NCBI RefSeq assembly: GCF_009741445.1
Contig: NZ_CP046507.1
Coordinates: forward strand, 1,860,001 to 1,924,000
Reading direction: 5' to 3'
From: Mycobacterium avium subsp. avium
Lineage (GTDB): Bacteria > Actinomycetota > Actinomycetes > Mycobacteriales > Mycobacteriaceae
Length of the DNA stretch: 64,000 nucleotides
Positions 35,156-41,455 of this stretch are shown one piece after another. The notes under the pieces were generated by a model. That model was not told where the DNA came from. It saw only the letters and a program-made list of their open reading frames with translations, and searched no databases. The translations under genes and the position numbers were made by a program. The number at the start of each line of letters is the position of its first letter. Positions within the stretch are counted from its first letter, which is position 1.

Positions 35156-35944
35156 TCAGTAATCCGGTATCGGCAGCGGCGAATTGTTCGAGTCGAGGCC
35201 ACCGTCGACGTGAAAGATCGCATTGGTGGCATAGCAGTCCCGGGTGCACAGGTACACCGTGAGCCGGCCGAGGTCCTCGACGTCGCCCAGCCGGTGCAGG
35301 GGCGTGGCCGCCAGCATCTTCTCCAGCGATCCGGGCATCAGGTCCAGGCTGCCCCGCAGACCGTCGGTGGCGAAAGAGCCCAGCGCAATGGCGTTGACTC
35401 GGATCTTGGGCGCGAGTTCCTGCGCCATGGCGCGGGTGAGCGCCTCGAGGCCGCCCTTCGCGACGCAGTAGGCGGTCAATGCCCGGATCCCGAACCGGGC
35501 CGAGCCCGACGAGATGTTGACGATCGAGCCGTGCCCGGCGGCGAGCATGTGCGCGGCCACGAGCTGGCTCATGATGAACGCCGAGGTCACGCACCAGTCG
35601 AAGGTGTGCCGGAAGTCCTCGTCGGTGATGTCCAGAAACCGTGCATAGCTGGAGCCGCCTACGTTGTTGACCAGGATGTCGATGCGGCCGAGACGCTCCA
35701 TGGCGGTGTTGACCACGCGCTCTCCGTCCGGGCGGCTCATCGCATCGGCCACCAGCGCCAGGCCCTTGCCGCCCGCCGCCTCGATGCCCTCGATCGTGCC
35801 GACGATATCGGCCTCGGTGCGCGCGGTCCCGACGACAGTGGCGCCCGCCTCGGCCAGCACCCGGGCGATGCCCGCCCCCACTCCCTTCCCGGCGCCCGTG
35901 ACGATCGCGACCTGTCCGTCCAGCCGGAATTGCTCCAACGCCAT
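35156..35944 (-). CDS. Short-chain dehydrogenase/reductase
   Basis: A 262-residue classical SDR. Cofactor motif TGAGKGVGAGIARV (about 17-30), NNVG strand motif (about 91), and catalytic Ser and Tyr-x-x-x-Lys in NISSGSARF and TAYCVAKGGLEAL. It ends with the FHVDGGLDSN pattern of the family. Substrate is unknown, but pairing with the DapB-like gene fits a lipid or terpenoid degradation module. Its promoter holds the TGACTRTAGTCA palindrome also found before the membrane-protein operon. Confidence 0.9.
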   Translation of the reverse strand: MALEQFRLDGQVAIVTGAGKGVGAGIARVLAEAGATVVGTARTEADIVGTIEGIEAAGGKGLALVADAMSRPDGERVVNTAMERLGRIDILVNNVGGSSYARFLDITDEDFRHTFDWCVTSAFIMSQLVAAHMLAAGHGSIVNISSGSARFGIRALTAYCVAKGGLEALTRAMAQELAPKIRVNAIALGSFATDGLRGSLDLMPGSLEKMLAATPLHRLGDVEDLGRLTVYLCTRDCYATNAIFHVDGGLDSNNSPLPIPDY

Positions 35945-35983
35945 GCCGGACTCCCTCGGTAGCGGGTGATGTCTGCGCCGTTC

Positions 35984-36012
35984 AATGTAGGTATCCTACT
36001 GACTATAGTCAA
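35984..36012 (-). promoter_or_regulatory. SDR promoter with TGACTATAGTCA operator
   Basis: On the minus strand, TTGACT (36007-36012) and TACATT (35984-35989) are spaced by 17 bases, a good SigA-type promoter 40 bases before the SDR start. A perfect 12-bp palindrome TGACTATAGTCA (36000-36011) overlaps the -35 element. A further ATGACTA half-site follows on the right, suggesting more than one bound dimer. Confidence 0.6.
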
Positions 36013-36114
36013 TGACTATGCTCTCAGTTGATATCCGGGTTCGCTCGATGCCCAGAAGAATAGTCGAGGTATGCAAGCGCTTTTGGTGATGACGCGGCAT
36101 AATGGGTCGTTGAG

Positions 36115-36132
36115 CATGCCGTCTTTGGCATG
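36115..36132. promoter_or_regulatory. Inverted repeat upstream of the second TetR gene
   Basis: CATGCC-GTCTTT-GGCATG is a perfect 6-bp inverted repeat ending 27 bases before the TetR ATG at 36159. It is not the same motif as TGACTRTAGTCA, so if functional it is a different site or an RNA hairpin in the leader. Confidence 0.3.
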
Positions 36133-36158
36133 AGTCGGGTCAACTATAAGGAAGAGCG

Positions 36159-36758
36159 ATGGCTGTGGCGGACCGGCTGTCGGCGCGTGAAGCCAAGCGC
36201 CTGCAGACGCGCGAGCGTTTGATGGGCGCCGCGATCGCCGAGTTCGCCCGCGCCGGAATGGCCGAGGCCGACGTGGGCGCGATCGTCGCCGCCGCGGGAG
36301 TTGCCCACGGCACCTTCTTCTTTCACTTCCCGACCAAGGAGCATGTACTGCTGGAGTTGGAGCGCCGGGAAGAGGAGCGGATAGCCAAGCAGTTCGCGCA
36401 ATTCCTCAAGTCCGAGCACGATCTGGCGTCGGCGTTGAACGAGGCGGTCCGCTTGGTGGTCGGGCTGGAGCGCCGATTGGGCGACATGCTCTTCAATGAC
36501 TTTCTCGCGCTGCACTTCTCCCAGACCCGCCCGCAGACCGAGGACGGCCGCGACCACCCGTTGATCGTCTTGGTGGCCAAGGAGATCGAAGGTGCCCAGC
36601 AACGCGGCGAGACGGACCCGCACGTCAATCCCATGAACAGCGCGGTGTTCTTCCTGTTGGGTCTGTACGCCTTGTTGATCACCACCAACCACTGGCCCAC
36701 CGGACACGCCCTGCTGGAGGACTACGTCGCGAGGACTCTGCGCAGTCTGAAACCCTGA
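36159..36758 (+). CDS. TetR-family regulator between the SDR and membrane-protein operons
   Basis: A 199-residue TetR/AcrR regulator with the DNA-binding helices ADVGAIVAAAGVAHGTFFFH (about 36-55). The ATG follows AAGGAAGAG. It sits between the SDR promoter and the seven-gene membrane operon, both of which carry the palindrome TGACTRTAGTCA. The simplest reading is that it represses both. The ligand is unknown. The next gene starts 175 bases on, with its own promoter-like region. Confidence 0.88.
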   Translation: MAVADRLSAREAKRLQTRERLMGAAIAEFARAGMAEADVGAIVAAAGVAHGTFFFHFPTKEHVLLELERREEERIAKQFAQFLKSEHDLASALNEAVRLVVGLERRLGDMLFNDFLALHFSQTRPQTEDGRDHPLIVLVAKEIEGAQQRGETDPHVNPMNSAVFFLLGLYALLITTNHWPTGHALLEDYVARTLRSLKP

Positions 36759-36864
36759 CGCCGCAACGCCTTACGGGTGCCGGCCGTCGGCTGCGCGGAA
36801 CAGCATCGATTCAGTACTCCTTTGCATTGTGCTGCACCGCGGTGTTCGGACGCGGTGTCTTTCG

Positions 36865-36889
36865 CTGACTGTAGTCAGTCTGTTATAGT
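36865..36889 (+). promoter_or_regulatory. Membrane-operon promoter with CTGACTGTAGTCAG operator
   Basis: CTGACT-GT-AGTCAG at 36865-36878 is a perfect 14-bp palindrome that shares TGACTRTAGTCA with the SDR promoter. A TATAGT -10 element follows at 36884-36889; the best -35 with 17-base spacing is a weak TTCGCT at 36861-36866, so the palindrome fills the spacer, where a bound repressor would block RNA polymerase. The first gene starts at 36934. Confidence 0.6.
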
Positions 36890-36933
36890 GCAGGCGCCGA
36901 TCCAATCAGTGTCGATGGCGGGGAGGGTTCGCG

Positions 36934-37641
36934 ATGCTGCCCAGGCTCGAATCGAGTGACGCCGCGCAGGCCGGCCTGAGCATCGACGAGCACCTGCACC
37001 GGTCACAACTCGCGCAGCGGCGGGCGGACAAGTGGCTCATTTCCGGCAGCCTGCTGATCGGCACCGCGGCGCTCGGCGTCTTCGGATTGCCGCTGTTTCT
37101 CTGGGGAGTCCGGTTGCTGCGCCGGGCGCAACGCGAAGGCCTGTCCGTCCGGCCGATGCTGGTCACCCTGCTGGGCTATCTCGTGATCATCGACGCCGCC
37201 ATCAACACCGTCGGGTGGGCGCTCGACCTGGTGGCCAACCACACCCTGCTGGCCCGGGTGCTGCTCAACGGGTGGGGCAACATGTTCGACGCCGGCTACT
37301 TCTGGCACTACAACGAGCTGTGGGTCGGCGGCGCGGCCGGTCCCGGCGAGAAGGCCTTGGAGGTCGGGCTCATCCTGACCGTCTTCACCATGCGGATCGC
37401 CGCTGCCATCGGCTTCCTGCAGATGAAGCGATGGGGCCACCAGTGGATGGTCATCACCTGCTGGATGGGCGTCGTCATTTGGATCACCTACGTGTTCAAC
37501 ATGACGATGTTCGCCGACGTGCGTTTTGCCGGCGTCGTGTTGCCGGTCGTCGGCTGGTGGCTCTACGACATCTTCTACATCACCCCGTTTTTGGCCATCC
37601 CCTATTTGCACACCGTGAACCGCGAACTCTTCGCCGACTGA
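36934..37641 (+). CDS. Five-helix membrane protein, paralogue 1 of the MoxR/VWA operon
   Basis: A 235-residue protein with five hydrophobic helices (about 34-58, 74-99, 142-163, 171-192, 198-222). I do not recognise its family. The loop between TM2 and TM3 holds GWGNMFDAGYFWHYNELW, rich in possible metal ligands (Asp119, His125, Glu128); further conserved His are 103, 169 and 226. Residues 112-235 are about 87% identical by hand count to the second paralogue at 40291, while the first 110 are less similar. The ATG is preceded by GGGGAGGG. It is the first gene of the operon with the ATPase and VWA chaperone pair, and I infer a metal-dependent membrane enzyme or channel. Confidence 0.85.
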   Translation: MLPRLESSDAAQAGLSIDEHLHRSQLAQRRADKWLISGSLLIGTAALGVFGLPLFLWGVRLLRRAQREGLSVRPMLVTLLGYLVIIDAAINTVGWALDLVANHTLLARVLLNGWGNMFDAGYFWHYNELWVGGAAGPGEKALEVGLILTVFTMRIAAAIGFLQMKRWGHQWMVITCWMGVVIWITYVFNMTMFADVRFAGVVLPVVGWWLYDIFYITPFLAIPYLHTVNRELFAD

Positions 37642-37687
37642 ACCACGCGCACGCTGAAAACCACTACGCCACCGAGGAAGTCACATC

Positions 37688-37792
37688 ATGGGCTATCTAT
37701 GGGAGATCCTCCGCTACGTCGCCGCGTGGGGCGGCACCGGGCTGATCATCTGGTTCTGGTACTGGCTGTTCTCCAACATCGGTACGTTCTGA
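37688..37792 (+). CDS. 34-residue single-helix membrane peptide
   Basis: A 34-codon ORF, MGYLWEILRYVAAWGGTGLI and on to IGTF, with GAGGAAG eight bases before its ATG. The middle is one hydrophobic helix rich in Trp and Tyr (about residues 10-28). It starts 46 bases after paralogue 1 and its TGA directly abuts the ATG of the VWA gene. Size, position and ribosome site make it likely to be a real subunit of a membrane complex. It is too short for ordinary gene calling. Confidence 0.7.
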   Translation: MGYLWEILRYVAAWGGTGLIIWFWYWLFSNIGTF

Positions 37793-39331
37793 ATGACCGA
37801 GCGTTCCGAGTACTCCGACGGCCGCGCGATGGCGCTGGAACGCAGCTGCGCCGTGACGGCGGTCGCGCTGAGCGAGCAGCGCCGCGAAGGCGTGTGGCTC
37901 GTCACCGGCGAGCGGCGGGGCTTCGGATTGGATGCGGCACTCACATTCGTCCACGTCCCCTACCCCGCACCCTCCGACTGGACACGCAGAACCCTGACCT
38001 GCGGTGTGGCCCTGCAATGCTCGCCATCCAAGGAACGCGTCACCGAATTCCGGCTGAACGAGCTGTCCGCGCGGGAACTGCGCGCGCTCACGCTCGTCGA
38101 AGGCGCCGTGGCGCTCGGCTGGATCGCGTCGCGGTGGCCCGGCCTGCTTCCCGAGGTCCAACGGCTGCTCCCTGACGTCCACCCCCAGGCCGCGGGCATG
38201 GACGGCGCCCAGATGCTCGACAGGGCAATCGGATTGGCGGCGACCGGCCTGGAATTAACGGTGCCTCCGCTGCTGGGCGCTTTGCCGCTGGCCTACACGG
38301 CGCCGCAGGGATTGACCGACAGACTACGACGCAGCTTCGGGAGGATGCCGTGGACCACCACACAGAAGCGTCGTCCGCGGCCGTACTCGGTGCCCGTCGG
38401 CGGCGACGGGGGTGTGCGCAACCCGAATCTGCCGCCGCCGAGCCGGCCCCAGGACAACGATCTCGACGTCACACCCCAGCACCGGCCGGGCATCCCCTAT
38501 CCCGAGTGGAACATGTGGACACAGCGATTCATGCACGACCACGTCGCTGTCGTCGAGCACGCCGACGGCCGGCGCCTCCGCCGTCCGGTGCCGGTGGCCG
38601 TCGATGTCCGCAAGTGGTTCGAAGAACACACCCACCGTGCAATGACCGGCCGCCTCGAAGACGGCTCGGACCTCGACGTCGACCAGTACGTCAGCCACTA
38701 CATCGACCTGACGACGGGCGAGGCCAAGGAGCCGAGGGTGTTTCGCGACCTGTTGCCCAGCGGCCGCGATGTCACCACCGCACTACTGCTCGATGGCAGC
38801 TCGTCACTGGGGGTGCACGGGGGACGCGTGTTTCAGCTCGAATTGGCCTGTGCCGACGTGCTTTCGCGTGCCATGACGCTGGCGCGGGAACGCCATGGCG
38901 TTTTCGTGTTCACCGGCAACACCCGACACCGGGTCGAAGTCCGGTGCCTGAAGGACTTCGAAGACCGCCGGTTCGTGCCGCCGAGCACATTCGGCCTGTC
39001 CACCCGCGGCTACACCAGACTCGGTGCGCCACTTCGCCATTTGACCAGCCGGCTGCTCGCCCAACCCGCCGAGCGGCGCCTGCTGATCGTCATCGGTGAC
39101 GGGCTGATCTCCGATGAAGGCTACGAGGGCCGTTACGCCTGGGCCGATGCCGCGCACGCCGTCGAGGAGGCCAACGACGCCGGCGTGTCGATGTATTACG
39201 TGGGCGTCGGGCCGACCCGGGTGGACCCCCTTCCGGAGGTATTCGGGCCGCGCCGGTCGCAACGGATCCGGCGTATCGAGGAATTGCCCCGCGTATTGGC
39301 CCATGTCCATCGCGAACTGGTCGCCGCGTGA
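37793..39331 (+). CDS. VWA-domain protein of the NorD/CbbO type
   Basis: A 512-residue protein. The C-terminal third is a von Willebrand A domain with the MIDAS motif DGSSSL (D334-G-S-S-S) and GDGLISDEGYEG later. The middle holds IPYPEWNMWTQRFMHDHV, the Y-P-E-W segment seen in NorD/CbbO proteins, and the N-terminal part (about 1-230) is specific to this locus. NorD and CbbO work with NorQ/CbbQ ATPases to activate nitric-oxide reductase and Rubisco. Here the client is probably the neighbouring membrane proteins. It starts right after the small peptide gene. Confidence 0.85.
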   Translation: MTERSEYSDGRAMALERSCAVTAVALSEQRREGVWLVTGERRGFGLDAALTFVHVPYPAPSDWTRRTLTCGVALQCSPSKERVTEFRLNELSARELRALTLVEGAVALGWIASRWPGLLPEVQRLLPDVHPQAAGMDGAQMLDRAIGLAATGLELTVPPLLGALPLAYTAPQGLTDRLRRSFGRMPWTTTQKRRPRPYSVPVGGDGGVRNPNLPPPSRPQDNDLDVTPQHRPGIPYPEWNMWTQRFMHDHVAVVEHADGRRLRRPVPVAVDVRKWFEEHTHRAMTGRLEDGSDLDVDQYVSHYIDLTTGEAKEPRVFRDLLPSGRDVTTALLLDGSSSLGVHGGRVFQLELACADVLSRAMTLARERHGVFVFTGNTRHRVEVRCLKDFEDRRFVPPSTFGLSTRGYTRLGAPLRHLTSRLLAQPAERRLLIVIGDGLISDEGYEGRYAWADAAHAVEEANDAGVSMYYVGVGPTRVDPLPEVFGPRRSQRIRRIEELPRVLAHVHRELVAA

Positions 39332-39353
39332 ATGCCGGCCGATTGAGGAAGAG

Positions 39354-40148
39354 ATGACCACCGACACATATTTCGCCAACGGCAACGAAGTTCAGCTGTT
39401 CGAACCGGCCTTTGCGCGGCGCCTGCCGGTGATGCTGACCGGCCCGACCGGGTGCGGCAAAACCCGGTTCGTCGAGCACATGGGCTCGCTGCTACAGCGC
39501 CCGGTAGTCACGATCAGTTGCCACGACGACCTCACCAGCTCCGACCTCGTCGGGCGCTTCATGGTGACCGGCGGCGACGTGGTCTGGACCGATGGCCCGC
39601 TCACCCGGGCCGTCAAAGCCGGGGCGATCTGCTACCTCGACGAGGTCGTCGAGGCCCGCCACGACTCCTTGGCGATCCTGCATTCGCTCACCGATCACCG
39701 ACGGTCGTTGTACCTGGACCGCGCCGGCGAGGTGGTGAAGGCCCCCGAAGGGTTCATGCTGGTATGTTCGTACAACCCGGCCTACCGCAGCTCACTCAAG
39801 GAGCTCAAACCCTCGTTCCGCCAACGGTTCGTCACGCTGGCGATGCATTATCTGCCGCCCGACCGCGAGGCCGACGTGATCGTCGCCGAATCCGGAATCC
39901 CGTTGGCCACCGCCCAGCGGCTGGTCAGGTGCGCCGTCGCGATCCGCACCGCCGACGAAGCCTTCCACTTCGAACCGCCGTCGACGAGGGTGCTGGTCAC
40001 CGCCGCCCAGCTGATCGCCACCGGCGCAACCGAATTGGACGCCGCCGACGCGTGCATACTCGCGCCGCTGAGCAGCGACGGCGCGGTCACCGATGGACTG
40101 CGTGAAGTCGCGGCAGCCAGCCTGGCCACCTCGAACAATTCGCCCTAG
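39354..40148 (+). CDS. MoxR-class AAA+ ATPase of the NorQ/CbbQ type
   Basis: A 264-residue AAA+ ATPase. Walker A GPTGCGKT (30-37), SCHDDLTSSDLVGRF, Walker B CYLDEVVEAR (93-102), sensor-1 region SYNPAYRSSLKELKPSFRQRF and a C-terminal lid. These match CbbQ/NorQ/NirQ almost word for word. Such ATPases remodel metalloenzymes together with a VWA partner, here the gene just before it (22-base gap). Start is the ATG at 39354 with GAGGAAGAG upstream. It supports the view that the operon makes a metal-containing membrane complex. Confidence 0.92.
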   Translation: MTTDTYFANGNEVQLFEPAFARRLPVMLTGPTGCGKTRFVEHMGSLLQRPVVTISCHDDLTSSDLVGRFMVTGGDVVWTDGPLTRAVKAGAICYLDEVVEARHDSLAILHSLTDHRRSLYLDRAGEVVKAPEGFMLVCSYNPAYRSSLKELKPSFRQRFVTLAMHYLPPDREADVIVAESGIPLATAQRLVRCAVAIRTADEAFHFEPPSTRVLVTAAQLIATGATELDAADACILAPLSSDGAVTDGLREVAAASLATSNNSP

Positions 40149-40165
40149 GGAAGGGAGTAACCGGC

Positions 40166-40294
40166 ATGGACCGACAGGAACAGAAGCGCAAGAGGGCGCT
40201 CATCGTCTTTCAGATCTTCATCTACGGCTATCTGCTGGCGATGTTCGGCGTCCAGCTCTACATGTCGTTCACCCGCGGGTGGTGGGATCTGTGA
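40166..40294 (+). CDS. 42-residue single-helix membrane peptide
   Basis: A 42-codon ORF beginning MDRQEQKRKRALIVFQIFIY and ending TRGWWDL. A basic N-terminus is followed by one hydrophobic helix (about 11-34), predicting N-in topology. AAGGGAG precedes the ATG, and its TGA overlaps the GTG start of paralogue 2 by four bases (GTGA), so the two are translationally coupled. It mirrors the 34-residue peptide near paralogue 1, giving each large protein its own small partner. Confidence 0.72.
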   Translation: MDRQEQKRKRALIVFQIFIYGYLLAMFGVQLYMSFTRGWWDL

Positions 40295-40989
40295 ATCTCG
40301 CTGCCGCGCAAGCAAACAGCGCGACCACCCTCGAGGACCACCACGACGAATCCCGCCAGGCCCAGCGCCACGCCGACAAGTGGATGATCGTCGGCGCCGC
40401 CCTGATGGGCATGTGGGCGCCGGGCCTGATCGGGTTCCCGATCTTCATGCGCGGGGTGTGGGTGCAGCGCCGGGCGCTGCGCGCCGGATTGTCGGTGCGG
40501 CCGATGATCGTGACCCTGATCGGCTACCTGGTGCTGATCGACGGAATGCTCAACTCCCTGGGTTGGGCGCTCGACCTGGTCGCCAACCACACCCTGATTA
40601 ACCGGGTGCTGATGGTGGGCTGGGGCAACATGTTCGACGCCGGCTACTTCTGGCACTACAACGAACTGTGGATCGGCGGCTCGGCCGGGCCGGGCGAAAA
40701 AGCTTATGTCGCAGGGCTGATTCTCACGGTCTTCTCCATGCGGGTGGCCGCCGCGATCGGTTTCCTGCAGATGAAGCGGTGGGGCCACCAGTGGATGGTC
40801 GTCACCTGCTGGATGGGCGTGGTGATTTGGTCGGCCTACGTGTTCAACATGACCATGTTCGCCGACGTGCGCTACGCCGGTGTGGTGTTCCCGGTCATCG
40901 GCTGGTGGCTCTACGACATCTTCTACATCACCCCTTTCCTGGCAATCCCCTACCTGCACACCGTCAACCGCGAAATCTTCTCCGACTAA
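40291..40989 (+). CDS. Five-helix membrane protein, paralogue 2 of the MoxR/VWA operon
   Basis: A 232-residue protein starting at a GTG (MNLAAAQANSATTLEDHHDE) that overlaps the small peptide gene. Same five-helix plan as the 36934 gene, and about 108 of its last 124 residues are identical to it. Conserved candidate ligands are His100, Asp116, His122, Glu125, His166 and His223. The N-terminal 30 residues are His/Asp/Glu-rich and differ from paralogue 1. Not recognised as a known oxygenase, oxidase or transporter. The two paralogues probably form a heteromeric complex. Confidence 0.85.
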   Translation: MNLAAAQANSATTLEDHHDESRQAQRHADKWMIVGAALMGMWAPGLIGFPIFMRGVWVQRRALRAGLSVRPMIVTLIGYLVLIDGMLNSLGWALDLVANHTLINRVLMVGWGNMFDAGYFWHYNELWIGGSAGPGEKAYVAGLILTVFSMRVAAAIGFLQMKRWGHQWMVVTCWMGVVIWSAYVFNMTMFADVRYAGVVFPVIGWWLYDIFYITPFLAIPYLHTVNREIFSD

Positions 40990-41001
40990 AGGAGCCGTGC
41001 C

Positions 41002-41436
41002 ATGACTAGTCCGTCCGTACCGTCTACCGCCGACGACAAGGACTCGGCCGCCGGTCTCGAACCCGGCACCACGCCGTACTACGCGCGAATGCACAAATGG
41101 ATCAAGCGGGCCGTGCTCGTGTGCCTGGTGGCCCTGGTCATCGAGGGCGCCTTCACGCTGCCGTTCATGGCGGTCTACTACGGCTACCCGACGCTGAGCC
41201 TCACCCAGATCTGCAGCGAGCTGCTCAAGATCCGGTACTCCAACGACACTTTGGAGTGCAAGTACCCCTACCCGCCGTTCGGCCCGCCGGAGGGCGCCGA
41301 GGGCAAGGCCACCGCGCAGGACGTCTGGGGTATCCAGCCGATACCGAAGTATCACCGGCTGGGGTTCCGAGAACTCGTCAAGATCCACAACGACAGGCTG
41401 GCCCGCCAAGCGGCGCAACAACATTCGGCGCCATGA
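41002..41436 (+). CDS. Membrane-anchored 144-residue protein, last gene of the operon
   Basis: A 144-residue protein with one helix ([20 protein letters not shown] region, about 34-58) and an 85-residue tail likely outside the membrane. The tail has two Cys (TQICSELL and [14 protein letters not shown]) that could pair or bind metal, then [15 protein letters not shown]. The ATG at 41002 follows AAAGGAG. It is 12 bases after paralogue 2. I recognise no family. An accessory or electron-transfer-coupling subunit is possible but unproven. Confidence 0.75.
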   Translation: MTSPSVPSTADDKDSAAGLEPGTTPYYARMHKWIKRAVLVCLVALVIEGAFTLPFMAVYYGYPTLSLTQICSELLKIRYSNDTLECKYPYPPFGPPEGAEGKATAQDVWGIQPIPKYHRLGFRELVKIHNDRLARQAAQQHSAP

Positions 41437-41455
41437 CAGGGGCCACCGTAAGCGC

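Noticed and set aside
36934..40989. Assignment of the membrane paralogues as PmoA/AmoA or NorB subunits
   Set aside because: Size is near that of PmoA/PmoC and the chaperones are NorQ/NorD-like, but I could not match the ligand motifs or helix count of those proteins, and two near-identical paralogues do not fit either complex.
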